Assembly: GCF_902833045.1 (NCBI RefSeq)
Contig: NZ_CADFDU010000017.1
Coordinates: forward strand, 1 to 64,000
Source of the DNA: Burkholderia sp. BCC0322
GTDB lineage: Bacteria; Pseudomonadota; Gammaproteobacteria; Burkholderiales; Burkholderiaceae
DNA: 64,000 nt
Direction: 5' to 3'
Shown in pieces: positions 1 through 8,346 of the stretch. The notes under the pieces were generated by a model. The model did no database searches and was not told the DNA's origin. It was given only the letters and a program-made list of their open reading frames with translations. The position numbers and the translations under genes are program-made. Within the stretch, counting starts at the first letter, position 1, and each line of letters opens with the position of its first letter.

Positions 1-136
1 TCCTATAACAAGTCTGCCTCGCGCTGATAACAGCGCGTCGGACAAGTTGGATTCTCGTGTGTGATACACACAACTCAAAAATTACTGCTTCTTCCCAGAT
101 TGGTTCTGTTGGCCACGCCAGCAGAACAACCCTCTT
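1..136 (+). other. 23S-5S rRNA intergenic spacer
   Basis: This stretch leads into the 5S gene and is the transcribed spacer after 23S rRNA, whose gene lies before the window. Two hairpins are visible: 7-bp arms at 20-26/31-37 with an ATAA loop, and 11-bp arms at 103-113/117-127 with one G-U pair. The second ends just before the 5S 5' end and is the kind of stem used for rRNA processing. No protein is supported here. Confidence 0.75.
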
Positions 137-251
137 TGCCTGATGACCATAGCGAGTCGGTCCCACCCCTTCCCATCCCGAACAGGACCGTGAAACGACT
201 CTACGCCGATGATAGTGCGGATTCCCGTGTGAAAGTAGGTAATCGTCAGGC
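137..251 (+). rRNA. rrf: 5S ribosomal RNA
   Basis: A complete 5S rRNA of about 115 nt. It begins TGCCTGATGACCATAGCGAG and carries the conserved internal blocks (GGTCCCACCCCTTCCCATCC; CCCGTGTGAAAGTAGG). Its 5' TGCCTGA pairs with the 3' GTCAGGC to form helix I, which fixes both ends. It is the last gene of an rRNA operon entering from the left and is followed directly by an intrinsic terminator. Ends may be off by one or two bases. Confidence 0.95.
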
Positions 252-261
252 TCCCTAAGCC

Positions 262-292
262 AAGAACCCCCGCCCGAAAGGCGGGGGTTCTT
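262..292 (+). terminator. rRNA operon terminator
   Basis: A perfect GC-rich hairpin: AAGAACCCCCGCC, loop CGAAA, then the complementary arm ending GGTTCTT. It lies about 10 bases after 5S. The downstream U-tract is short, but stem strength and position make it the operon terminator. Confidence 0.85.
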
Positions 293-920
293 GCATTGGC
301 GCGAAGGAAATGCACGGGGGATCGGGATGGACGGCCAGGCTGGAGCTGGGGCGGACGAATGCGCAGATTCAGGCGCCTGCCGTTCTCGAGCAACCCACCC
401 CGCCGCCGGCACCGAAAACTTCAGTTACGTACCGCTGCGTTCCACATCAATCTGGCTGGCGCCGAAGCCGTCGAATGCGTCGACTCGGGCCTCCGTTGTT
501 CTCGAGCGATCTACAGTTCTGTGCCACCAATATCTCCCGGCACGCGCTCCTTTTCCTCATATCAATCGGCACGCCAACGAGTGCTCGTCTAACGTCGATC
601 CATCCACGGACAGCGCTGCAACAGCCGACGATGAGCGATGTTTTAAGAAAATGGCCGTTAATTGATGCATATTGGCGAAAGCCGTCCTGGGCTATCCACT
701 GATCGTTCGACACGGTGCGCCGATGTGGTCATCGGCGCACACAGCGAACTCAGCCCCGAATCATCATAGAAATCTATGCGCATAAAGTCCATTCGCGAGA
801 CATGCCTGACGGAGCGGGGTGCAAGCCCTTCGGGGTAATATCGCCATTCGTCCCGATTCCCAGCGCTTCCAGGCAACCGCGGGTGGTCGGTGTCCCCATA
901 TTTCGTCTCTCGCACCGTTC
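293..920. other. Gene-poor region with one perfect hairpin
   Basis: No convincing coding region was found. Frames here lack a ribosome binding site and recognisable content. One perfect inverted repeat lies at 715-740, with 11-bp arms (GTGCGCCGATG / CATCGGCGCAC) and a TGGT loop. It is not followed by a T-run, so it may be a protein site or a weak terminator. The promoter of the exporter at 921 should lie in the right half. Confidence 0.5.
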
Positions 921-2345
921 ATGACTGACAGCCCTGCCCAAGGTGGTCGGACGACCGACTTCTTGCCGTATCTTGTCGCCGCAACGTTCTTCATGGAGTA
1001 CCTCGACACGACCGTGATCGCGACCGCGCTGCCGCAAATGGCGCGCTCGTTCGGCGTCGGGCCGAACGCGCTGAGCCTCGGGATGACGGCCTACATGCTG
1101 GCGCTGGCGGTGTTTATCCCGATCAGCGGCTGGATCGCGGACCGCTATGGCTCGCGCACGGTGTTCGCCAGTGCAATCGTCGTCTTTACCGGCGCATCGG
1201 TGCTGTGCGGGTTGTCCGAGGGCGTCGTGACGTTCACGGCTGCGCGCCTGCTGCAAGGCGTGGGGGGAGCGATGATGGTGCCGGTCGGGCGCATGATCGT
1301 CGTTCGCAGTACCGAGAAAGCGAAGCTGATGCGTGCGATCGCGACGATCACGTGGCCGGGCATCGTCGCGCCCGTCGTCGGGCCGCCGATCGGCGGCTTC
1401 ATCACGACCTATGCGTCATGGCGATGGATCTTCCTGCTGAACGTCCCGTTCGGCATTGCAGCACTGGTCTGCACCTGGCTGATCGTCCGGAACACGCGGG
1501 CCGACGAGCAACGGCCGCTCGACTGGGGCGGCTTCGTGCTCGCCGGGGGCGCGCTGACCTGCTTGCTGATCGGCACCGAAGCAGCCGGCCAGCAGGACGT
1601 CCACTTCACGCGCGCGGCCGTCCTGGTGGGCGCGAGCGTGCTGTTCGGTATTGCCGCGTGGTGGCATGCGCGACGTTGCGCACATCCGTTGCTCGACTTC
1701 ACGACATTGAAAGTGCCGACGTTCTCGGTGACGGTGATCACCGGGTCGATCACGCGGATGGCCATCAATGCCGTGCCGTACCTTCTGCCGCTGCTGTTCC
1801 AGATCGGTTTCGGGCTGTCGCCGTTCCAGTCCGGGCTGCTGCTGCTCGCGAGTGCGCTCGGCAATCTCGGGATGAAGGCGGGAACCTCGTGGATTCTCGA
1901 CCGCTTCGGCTTCCGGCGCGTCGCACTCGTCGACGTGTCGATAGTCGGCCTCTTCACGATCGCATGCGGCTGGCTGACCGCATCGACACCACTGGCGATC
2001 ACGCTGTTCGTCGTATTCGTCTACGGACTGGCGCGGTCGATGCAGTTCACGACGCTCGCGACGCTGGCCTATGCGGATATCCCGGCTCAGCAGACGAGCG
2101 CGGCCAGCACGCTATGGAGCGCTGCTCAGCAGATGACGATCGGGATGGGCATCGCGTTCGGTGCGTTGTCGCTGCGGCTCGCGGCGTTGGTGCGTGGCGA
2201 TGCGGCCGGCATGCACTACGTGCTTGACGACTTTCGCTGGGCATTCGTCGCGGCGGGCGTGCTCGCGCTGCTGACGTTGCCGGGCTACGCACGTCTTGCC
2301 CACGATGCGGGCGACCGGCTGCGGGCAAATGTCGCGCGCGGATAG
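921..2345 (+). CDS. DHA2-family MFS drug exporter
   Basis: A membrane exporter of the major facilitator superfamily, DHA2 (EmrB/QacA-like) branch; a proton-driven efflux pump whose substrate is not predictable. The 474-residue protein opens with the branch signature LDTTVIATALPQMARSF at about residues 27-43. It carries the cytoplasmic loop motif GWIADRYGSRTV after TM2 and the antiporter motif C region VAPVVGPPIGGF in TM5. Start 921 is chosen because the branch signature follows at the usual distance; an in-frame ATG at 819 would add a non-membrane N-terminus. It converges on the oxygenase gene at 2627 and has no operon partner. Confidence 0.85.
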   Translation: MTDSPAQGGRTTDFLPYLVAATFFMEYLDTTVIATALPQMARSFGVGPNALSLGMTAYMLALAVFIPISGWIADRYGSRTVFASAIVVFTGASVLCGLSEGVVTFTAARLLQGVGGAMMVPVGRMIVVRSTEKAKLMRAIATITWPGIVAPVVGPPIGGFITTYASWRWIFLLNVPFGIAALVCTWLIVRNTRADEQRPLDWGGFVLAGGALTCLLIGTEAAGQQDVHFTRAAVLVGASVLFGIAAWWHARRCAHPLLDFTTLKVPTFSVTVITGSITRMAINAVPYLLPLLFQIGFGLSPFQSGLLLLASALGNLGMKAGTSWILDRFGFRRVALVDVSIVGLFTIACGWLTASTPLAITLFVVFVYGLARSMQFTTLATLAYADIPAQQTSAASTLWSAAQQMTIGMGIAFGALSLRLAALVRGDAAGMHYVLDDFRWAFVAAGVLALLTLPGYARLAHDAGDRLRANVARG

Positions 2346-2368
2346 GCCCGGGTTTCCCGCCGACCTTG

Positions 2369-2473
2369 TGTTGCGACAGGTGAGTGTTTTTGCACGACGA
2401 CACTCGCCTGAAACGTCGATCCGTCGTGCGGTGATGCTCCGAAGGGAAGCAAAAACGGTCATCTGTCGCAACA
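2369..2473. repeat. 25-bp imperfect inverted repeats around 55 bp
   Basis: Left arm 2369-2393 and right arm 2449-2473 are inverted copies matching at 22 of 25 positions. The outer 11 bases (TGTTGCGACAG / CTGTCGCAACA) and the inner 8 (GTTTTTGC / GCAAAAAC) are identical. A further GCACGAC/GTCGTGC pair at 2392-2398/2423-2429 could extend a cruciform. The element lies between two convergent genes. It could be a bidirectional terminator, a paired protein site or a small non-autonomous mobile element; no target duplication is obvious. Confidence 0.5.
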
Positions 2474-2626
2474 GATGATCGAACTGATCGCGTCGTGATA
2501 CCCATCCGCGAAGCGATCCCGATCGATCACGCGCGATTGGTACGTCGGATGAGCAGTATTTCCCGCGCGAATTCGCCGGTGTGATGGATGGCATGACAGC
2601 GTCGTGCGCGTCCCTATCACCGTCAC

Positions 2627-3370
2627 TCACTGTGCGTCATGGAAGATGATGCCGACCGTGTGGCGATGGCCGCTCCGAATCCGGCTGACGCCGTGGCGCA
2701 GGTTGACGCGATAGACGCCGCGCGTTCCCTGCACGGGCCTGCCGTGCACGGTGAAGATGACCGCGTCGCCTTGCGTCAGCGGCACCACTTCCGCGCGCGA
2801 CTGCATGCGTGGTCGCTGTTCCGTCAGCACGAATTCCCCGCCCGTGAAATCGCGGCCCGGCGCCGACAACAGGATCGCGACCTGGAGCGGAAAGACGTGC
2901 TCGCCATACAGGTCCTGATGGAGGCAGTTGTAGTCGTCGGCGCCGTATTGCAGGATAAGCGGCGTCGGTCGCGTCTGTCCCGCTGCGTGGCAGCGGTCGA
3001 GGAAGGTCGCGTGGTCTGCCGGATAGCGGATGTCGATCCCGAGCGCCTTGTTCCAGCGATTCGCGATTGGCGCGAGATGCGGGTAGGTCGTCGCACGCAG
3101 CTCGGCGAGGATCGCCGGGAGCGGGTATGCGAAATACTTGTATTCGCCGCGCCCGAACCCGTGCCGTGCCATCACGACGCGCGAGCGATAGAGCGCATCG
3201 CGCGGATAGAGCGATGCGATCGCCGTGCATTCGCTTGCCGAGATGAGGCCCGGCACGCGCGCGCATCCGTAGCGATCGAGATCGGCATCGACAGTCGTCC
3301 AGTCGATCGCGTCGACGCGTTGCGCGATTTCCAGCGATTCGACGGCAGGTTGCAGGTCGGCAATGTTCAC
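2627..3370 (-). CDS. 2OG-Fe(II) dioxygenase
   Basis: Probably a soluble 2-oxoglutarate- and iron-dependent oxygenase of about 247 residues. The double-stranded beta-helix core shows HQD (His151, Asp153) for iron. His226 in LRHGVSR is the likely distal iron ligand, and a nearby basic residue before the final GIIFHDA is the likely 2OG ligand. The closest named group I recall is the uncharacterised 2OG-Fe(II) oxygenases of Burkholderia; the substrate is unknown. GTG at 3370 is preferred because the family sequence (NIADLQPAVESLEIA) begins there. An ATG at 3490 would add 40 residues lying nearer the upstream tandem repeat. Expression may be affected by that repeat at 3591-3678. Confidence 0.75.
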   Translation of the reverse strand: MNIADLQPAVESLEIAQRVDAIDWTTVDADLDRYGCARVPGLISASECTAIASLYPRDALYRSRVVMARHGFGRGEYKYFAYPLPAILAELRATTYPHLAPIANRWNKALGIDIRYPADHATFLDRCHAAGQTRPTPLILQYGADDYNCLHQDLYGEHVFPLQVAILLSAPGRDFTGGEFVLTEQRPRMQSRAEVVPLTQGDAVIFTVHGRPVQGTRGVYRVNLRHGVSRIRSGHRHTVGIIFHDAQ

Positions 3371-3590
3371 GGGCGTCGCTCGGTTCGTCAGTAATGTGGC
3401 GCCATGCAGTCGCGCGAAATGCTTCGGCAACGTCGTTCGCACGGTTGAGCCCACGGTAAATGTTGATGAGCCCAGTCTACGGATGTCCATGCTCCGGCGC
3501 GCTCCGGATCTTGCGCTTCAATTCGGGAAAGTAAGAGGGCGAGCGCTCGCGACGGCATGGACGCACCGGGTGCCTCGACGAGTCGAATTG

Positions 3591-3678
3591 GAGAAGCGGA
3601 GAAGCGGAGAAGCGGAGAAGCGGAGAAGCGGAGAAGCGGAGAAGCGGAGAAGCGGAGAAGCGGAGAAGCGGAGAAGCG
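3591..3678. repeat. 11 perfect copies of an 8-bp tandem repeat
   Basis: GAGAAGCG is repeated eleven times without error (88 bp); on the other strand it reads CGCTTCTC. It lies between the end of the phosphate transporter gene (3738) and the start of the oxygenase gene on the same strand. That is about 100-220 bases upstream of the oxygenase start, depending on which start is used. Perfect repeats of this size change copy number by slippage. The unit is not a multiple of three, but no recognised gene reads through it, so any effect would be on promoter spacing or transcript leader. Confidence 0.95.
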
Positions 3679-3737
3679 AGGGTCGAATCTTCTGCAGCAG
3701 GCAGCCGGCTCCTGCCGGCCACCCGCCGAATCACCGT

Positions 3738-5330
3738 TTACGCTACCGACCGGAACAGCCAATAGAGCCCGCCGGCAAGTACGATCGACGCGGGCAGCGT
3801 CAGCACCCACGCCAGCACGAGGCTGCGCACTGTGCCCCATTGCAGGCCCGATCCGTTCGCCGCCATCGTGCCTGCGACGCCCGACGACAGCACGTGCGTC
3901 GTCGACACGGGCAATCCGTACACGTCGGCCGCGCCGATCGTGAGCATTGCGACGAGTTCGGCCGATGCGCCCTGTCCGTACGTCAGGTGCTGCTTGCCGA
4001 TTTTCTCGCCGACGGTCACGACGATTCGCTTCCAGCCGACCATCGTGCCGAGGCCGAGTGCGATCGCGACCGCAACCTTCACCCACGTCGGAATGAACTT
4101 GGTCGCGTGGTCGAGCTGTTTGCGATAGTTGTCGATCGCGAGCTTGTCGTCGGCAGCGAACGCGGGCTGACCGGATTTCTCGATCAGGCGAATTGCTTCG
4201 GACACCAGATACATCGTGTTGCGCACGTTGTCGACGTCACGCTGCGGCACGGCCGCCATCGAGCCCGATGCGCCGACCGCGGTCGCGAGCGACGTGGACA
4301 ACTGCTGAACGGCGGGGAGCACGGCCGGCGTCAGTGCGCGATGCTGGACATAAAGTTCGACGTCGGCGCGCGGGTTCGCGGACGGTGCGACGCCGTTCGT
4401 GTACTTCCCGAACGTCGCGGCTGCCTGGTTCGCGACCGCAACGAAGGTCTGTGTCTCGGCCGGCGTGACGGCCTTGTTCAGCGCGTAGGCGGTCGGCACC
4501 GTACCGATCAGGATCAGCATGATGAGTCCCATCCCTTTCTGCCCGTCGTTCGAGCCGTGTGCGAACGATACGCCGGTGCAGGTCAGGATCAGCAGGCAAC
4601 GAATCCAGAACGGCGGCGGCTGGTCTTTCGGCGGCTCCTTGTACAGTTCGGGAATCCGCACGAGGTTTTTCAGCACGAGCAGCAGTAGCGCCGCACACAG
4701 GAAGCCGACGATCGGCGAGAACAGCAGCGACTTGCCGACGCCGAGCGCCTGGCCCCAGTCGACGCCGCTCGTGCCGGACGGCCCGTGCATCAGCTGATTC
4801 ATCAGCCCGACGCCGATGATCGACCCGATCAGCGTATGCGAGCTCGACGACGGCAATCCGAAATACCACGTCGCGAGGTTCCACACGATCGCGGCGATCA
4901 GCAACGCGAACACCATCGCGAAGCCCGCGCCGCTGCCGACCTGCAGGATCAGCTCGACCGGCAGCAGTTGCAGGATGCCGAACGCGACGGCGCCGCTCGA
5001 GATCATCACGCCGAGGAAGTTCCACAGGCCGGACCAGATCACCGCGACATTCGGGGTCAGCGAGTGCGTATAGATCACGGTGGCCACCGCGTTCGCGGTG
5101 TCGTGGAAACCGTTGACGAATTCGAAGCCGAGCGCGATCAGCAGTGCAGCGCCGAGCATCAGGTACGGGAACAGCGATCCTTCGCGCATCGGCGACAGAT
5201 CGTCGATCAGGTGCGTGGCGATATAGATCGCACCGATCGCGAGCACCAGCAGGAAGACGGCCAAGCCGAGCTGCCTGGTGCGTTCGACGGAACCCGAATT
5301 GTTCGGGGCAGACGAAGCAGGTTGATTCAT
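3738..5330 (-). CDS. pit: PiT-family inorganic phosphate transporter
   Basis: An inner-membrane low-affinity phosphate (or metal-phosphate):H+ symporter of 530 residues. Both halves of the inverted PiT repeat are present: GFEFVNGFHDTANAVAT near residues 68-84 and CTGVSFAHGSNDGQKGMG near 250-270. The loop after the second signature is long and hydrophilic (about residues 290-400), as in larger bacterial PitA proteins, and the last third returns to membrane segments. Start ATG 5330 gives a short cytoplasmic tail before TM1. No phoU-like partner is adjacent and no Pho box was recognised. Confidence 0.93.
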   Translation of the reverse strand: MNQPASSAPNNSGSVERTRQLGLAVFLLVLAIGAIYIATHLIDDLSPMREGSLFPYLMLGAALLIALGFEFVNGFHDTANAVATVIYTHSLTPNVAVIWSGLWNFLGVMISSGAVAFGILQLLPVELILQVGSGAGFAMVFALLIAAIVWNLATWYFGLPSSSSHTLIGSIIGVGLMNQLMHGPSGTSGVDWGQALGVGKSLLFSPIVGFLCAALLLLVLKNLVRIPELYKEPPKDQPPPFWIRCLLILTCTGVSFAHGSNDGQKGMGLIMLILIGTVPTAYALNKAVTPAETQTFVAVANQAAATFGKYTNGVAPSANPRADVELYVQHRALTPAVLPAVQQLSTSLATAVGASGSMAAVPQRDVDNVRNTMYLVSEAIRLIEKSGQPAFAADDKLAIDNYRKQLDHATKFIPTWVKVAVAIALGLGTMVGWKRIVVTVGEKIGKQHLTYGQGASAELVAMLTIGAADVYGLPVSTTHVLSSGVAGTMAANGSGLQWGTVRSLVLAWVLTLPASIVLAGGLYWLFRSVA

Positions 5331-5533
5331 GACGGTGTCTCGTAAGGGAGCCGCGTCCGATCCTAGCTTCGGCTAGCAGTCAGTTTGATGACAGCAGGGA
5401 GTGCGAACGGTGCGTCTTACAGCGGCGTAAGGTGAACGCCGGCACGCAATTGCAGTTGCGATTGCGACACGACGCGACACGTCGGCTTGTGTCGACGTCG
5501 ACGTTGATATCGCGAACACAACACGGCAGGAGA

Positions 5534-6121
5534 CTATGCGGCAGTGTCGCGCCGATCTGCGTCAGCGTTCAACATCCATCCGTGCGGCGACGCAGCGAAT
5601 GTCGTGCACGACAGCGGTGCGACGTCGATGCGGGTTGCCGCGTCGGGATCCATCCGCTGCGCATGCGCGATGGCCGCGCGAACGATCGGCGCGTGCGTGA
5701 TGGCGACGATGTCGCGGCGGTGTTGCAGTGCGTTCAACCATGTGCCGACGCGGCGTATCGCTGCGTCGAACGATTCGCCGCCGTGCGGCGACGCGGACGG
5801 ATCGCCGATCCACGCGCCCAATTCGTCAGGAAAGTCGCGCGCGAGGTCGTGCAGCCGCTTGCCGCGCCAGTTTCGGTAGTCGATGTCACGCAGTGCGTCA
5901 TCGATGTCGGCATGCAGGCCGAGCGCATCGGCGGTCTGCACCGCACAGCGGGCCGGGCTGCACAGCACGAGCGTGCCGGTGATGTCGGCCCACCGGTCGC
6001 GTAGCGCCGCGGCTTCGGCGAGCCCGTGCGCGTCGAGCGGATCGTCGTCGGGAAACGTGCCGATCCGCATCGCCCGGGTCGATGCGTGTGCGATCAGGCG
6101 CAGCGAGGCATGCTGGTTCAT
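5534..6121 (-). CDS. Histidine phosphatase-like protein with non-canonical active site
   Basis: A 195-residue protein of the histidine phosphatase (phosphoglycerate mutase-like) superfamily. The phospho-acceptor histidine is kept (His12), but the usual RHG is AHA, so the first conserved arginine is missing. Other family features remain: CSPARCAVQTA, PHGGES near residue 110, and a second conserved His in THAPIVRAA near 143. It is divergent from the riboswitch-controlled cbtBA cobalt importer, which suggests a role in cobalamin metabolism, for example an alpha-ribazole-phosphate phosphatase relative. Loss of the arginine leaves catalysis uncertain, so the function is inferred from context. Confidence 0.7.
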   Translation of the reverse strand: MNQHASLRLIAHASTRAMRIGTFPDDDPLDAHGLAEAAALRDRWADITGTLVLCSPARCAVQTADALGLHADIDDALRDIDYRNWRGKRLHDLARDFPDELGAWIGDPSASPHGGESFDAAIRRVGTWLNALQHRRDIVAITHAPIVRAAIAHAQRMDPDAATRIDVAPLSCTTFAASPHGWMLNADADRRDTAA

Positions 6122-6206
6122 GTCGTTTTTCGGATGATCCGGGACGGGGGTGTTCGTTCACCTGGCGCCGCTTCAATACGCGAACGTTCGCGCGTACAAT
6201 TCGCCC

Positions 6207-6299
6207 GGTACGAAACGCGGAAGCCGGTTCAATTCCGGCGCGGTCGCGCCACTGTAACCGGTGATCCATGATCCCGGAAGCCAGACCTGCCTTCGTACC
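6207..6299 (+). ncRNA. Cobalamin riboswitch, compact form
   Basis: The leader of cbtB contains the B12-riboswitch core: GGAAGCCGGTTCAATTCCGG, then the conserved GCGCCACTGTAACCGG, and GGAAGCCAGACC near the 3' end. An 8-bp closing helix pairs 6207-6214 (GGTACGAA) with 6292-6299 (TTCGTACC). The RNA is only about 93 nt, much shorter than the ~200-nt classic form, so peripheral helices are missing. The cbtB start lies 43 bases downstream; adenosyl- or aquocobalamin binding should repress cobalt uptake. The same strand has no other gene nearby. Confidence 0.9.
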
Positions 6300-6341
6300 C
6301 ATCCAACATTTGTCGGGGCGCGATTCCCCTGAGGTGCATCC

Positions 6342-6551
6342 ATGAGCGAAGCAGTGCTGAAGCCGGCGGTCGTGCCGGCGCCCATCCCCGTCCGTGAACT
6401 GTTGCCGTGGGCCGTGTTCGTCGGCCTGATCCTGTTGCTTGCGATTTATTTCGTCGGCGCGGAACAGGGCGCAACGTCGCTCGTGCCGGGCATGTACGTC
6501 CACGAGTTCGTCCACGACGGCCGCCATCTGCTCGGCTTCCCCTGCCACTGA
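6342..6551 (+). CDS. cbtB: CbtB cobalt transporter small subunit
   Basis: A 69-residue membrane protein with one transmembrane helix (about residues 22-42) and a histidine-rich C-terminus (HEFVHDGRHLLGFPCH), the signature of CbtB. The His/Cys tail is thought to bind cobalt. It lies directly behind the cobalamin riboswitch and 13 bases before cbtA, so the two form an operon repressed when B12 is plentiful. Size and composition match the family well. Confidence 0.93.
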   Translation: MSEAVLKPAVVPAPIPVRELLPWAVFVGLILLLAIYFVGAEQGATSLVPGMYVHEFVHDGRHLLGFPCH

Positions 6552-6564
6552 CGCGGAGTACACG

Positions 6565-7287
6565 ATGGTCGGAAAGCTGCTCATGCGCGGGATGCTCGCA
6601 GGCATCGCCGCAGGCCTCCTGACGTTCGGTTTCGCCAAAATCGTCGGCGAACCGCAAGTCGATCAGGCAATCGCCTTTGAAGAAAAACTCGACGCCGCCC
6701 AGGGCGACGCGCCGGAACCCGAGCTGGTAAGCCGCCACACGCAGGCCGGCATCGGCCTTCTGACGGGCGTCGTCACGTACGGCGCGGCATTCGGCGGACT
6801 GTTCTCGCTGGTCTTTGCGTATGCCTATGGCCGAGGCAGCCGCCTCCCGGCGCGGCCGCTGGCCGCGTGGCTCGCGCTGGCGGCGTTCATCGCGCTCGTG
6901 ATCGTGCCGAACATCAAGTACCCGGCCAATCCGCCGTCGGTCGGCGACCCCGACACGATCGGCTATCGCACGGGCTTGTTTTTCCTGATGATCGCGATCT
7001 CGATCGCGACGATGGTGTTCTCGGTCAACGTGCGCCGCCACCTGCTGGCGAAGCTCGGGCCATGGAACGCGTCGATCGTCGCGGGGCTCGTGTTCATCGT
7101 GATCATAGCGGCCGTGCAACTCGGGCTGCCGTCGATCAACGAGGTGCCGGCCGCTTTCCCGGCCGTCGTGCTGTGGAAGTTCCGCGCCGCGGCGATCGGC
7201 ATGCAGGCGATCATGTGGACGACGATCGGCCTGCTGTTCGGCGCATGGGTCGAGCGCGGCGAACGCATCGGCATGCGCGCCGCCTGA
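6565..7287 (+). CDS. cbtA: CbtA cobalt transporter membrane subunit
   Basis: A 240-residue protein with about five to six hydrophobic segments, beginning GKLLMRGMLAGIAAG and containing the CbtA features: the LLTGVVTYGAAFGGLFSLVFAYAYGR block near residues 73-95 and the pair KYPANPPSVGDPDTIGYR and GLPSINEVPAAFPA. It is predicted to move cobalt for cobalamin synthesis together with CbtB. Start ATG 6565 follows GCGGAG at a suitable distance. It ends 22 bases from the converging metR gene. Confidence 0.92.
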   Translation: MVGKLLMRGMLAGIAAGLLTFGFAKIVGEPQVDQAIAFEEKLDAAQGDAPEPELVSRHTQAGIGLLTGVVTYGAAFGGLFSLVFAYAYGRGSRLPARPLAAWLALAAFIALVIVPNIKYPANPPSVGDPDTIGYRTGLFFLMIAISIATMVFSVNVRRHLLAKLGPWNASIVAGLVFIVIIAAVQLGLPSINEVPAAFPAVVLWKFRAAAIGMQAIMWTTIGLLFGAWVERGERIGMRAA

Positions 7288-7309
7288 CGCGCGTGGCAAC
7301 GGGGTGCGC

Positions 7310-8218
7310 CTAGCGCAGCATGCGCGGCGCGCGCCGCGTCGATTCGCGTGCCAGCGCGACGAACGCGGCCAGATAGTCGATCGACGCATCCGCTTCACGA
7401 ATGCCGAGGAAGATCTGCTTCGCGATCCCCTTCTTGCCGAGCTTGACCGGCACGACCGGCATCCGGTCTGCGTATTCGTCGGCAAGCCATCTCGGCAGCG
7501 CGGCCACGCCGCGTTCGCTCGCCACCATCTGCAGCATGATGTCGGTCGTCTCGATCGACTTGTGCCGTCTCGGCGCGATGCCCGCCGGCGTCAGGAACTG
7601 AGTGTAGATGTCGAGCCGGTCGGTTTCGACAGGATAGGTGATCAGGACCTCGTCGTTGAGCTGTTCCGGCGTCACGTATTCGGCGTTCGCAAAACGGTGT
7701 GAATCGGCGACCACCAGCACTTGCTCGTAGTCGAACACCGGGTCGAAGCGCAGGCCCGGCTTGTTCAGCGGATCGGGCGTCACGAGCACGTCGATGTCAT
7801 AGCCGAACAGCGCACCGATGCCGCCGAACTGGAAGCGCTGCTTCACGTCGACGTCGACGTCGGGCCAGCGCGACAGGTACGGCGACACGACCTTCAGGAG
7901 CCACTGGTAGCACGGGTGGCACTCCATCCCGATGCGCAGCGTGCCGCGCTCACCCTTTGCGTACTGCTTCATCCGCTCCTCGGCGAGCTCGAGCTGCGGC
8001 AGCAGCCGGTTCGCCAGCTTCAGCAGATACTGCCCGCCCTGCGTGAGCCGCAGGCCGCGACCTTCCCGATTCCAGATTGGCGTACCGAGCTGCTGCTCGA
8101 TTTTCCGGACGGTATGGCTGAGCGCCGATTGCGTGAGGTGCAGCGTATTGGCTGCCGCAGTCAGCGAGCCCTGGCGCTCGACCTCACGAATGACGACAAG
8201 ATGGAATCGTTCCAGCAT
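7310..8218 (-). CDS. metR: MetR-type LysR regulator
   Basis: A 302-residue LysR-family activator. The helix-turn-helix covers about residues 1-60 (GSLTAAANTLHLTQSALSHT), and the periplasmic-binding-like effector domain covers residues 90-300. Sequence (ERFHLVVIREVERQG) and divergent placement next to metE identify it as MetR, which responds to homocysteine and activates metE. ATG 8218 is preferred over an upstream in-frame ATG at 8278, because LysR proteins begin just before the HTH and the longer form would overlap the operator at 8264-8288. Confidence 0.9.
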   Translation of the reverse strand: MLERFHLVVIREVERQGSLTAAANTLHLTQSALSHTVRKIEQQLGTPIWNREGRGLRLTQGGQYLLKLANRLLPQLELAEERMKQYAKGERGTLRIGMECHPCYQWLLKVVSPYLSRWPDVDVDVKQRFQFGGIGALFGYDIDVLVTPDPLNKPGLRFDPVFDYEQVLVVADSHRFANAEYVTPEQLNDEVLITYPVETDRLDIYTQFLTPAGIAPRRHKSIETTDIMLQMVASERGVAALPRWLADEYADRMPVVPVKLGKKGIAKQIFLGIREADASIDYLAAFVALARESTRRAPRMLR

Positions 8219-8263
8219 GGATTTCGCTCGCGCAACAGACACATGAGTGATTTTAATGGATGA

Positions 8264-8288
8264 ATGAAATAATGCCATTTTATTTCAT
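8264..8288. promoter_or_regulatory. Putative MetR operator
   Basis: A perfect inverted repeat with 7-bp arms (ATGAAAT / ATTTCAT) and an 11-base spacer lies midway between the divergent metR and metE genes. It contains the TGAA...TTCA half-sites typical of MetR boxes, though with wider spacing than the enterobacterial TGAA-N5-TTCA. The region is clearly AT-richer than its surroundings. Confidence 0.6.
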
Positions 8289-8346
8289 GATTTGAAATCC
8301 CTATCATGGCTGCCGGACATTCAATTTCTCTTCTGGACGGAAGCTC

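Noticed and set aside
3363-4688. A 441-codon plus-strand frame running through the tandem repeat
   Set aside because: It overlaps the PiT transporter in antisense and its EKRRSG repeat is only the 8-bp repeat read in one frame; no domain is visible.
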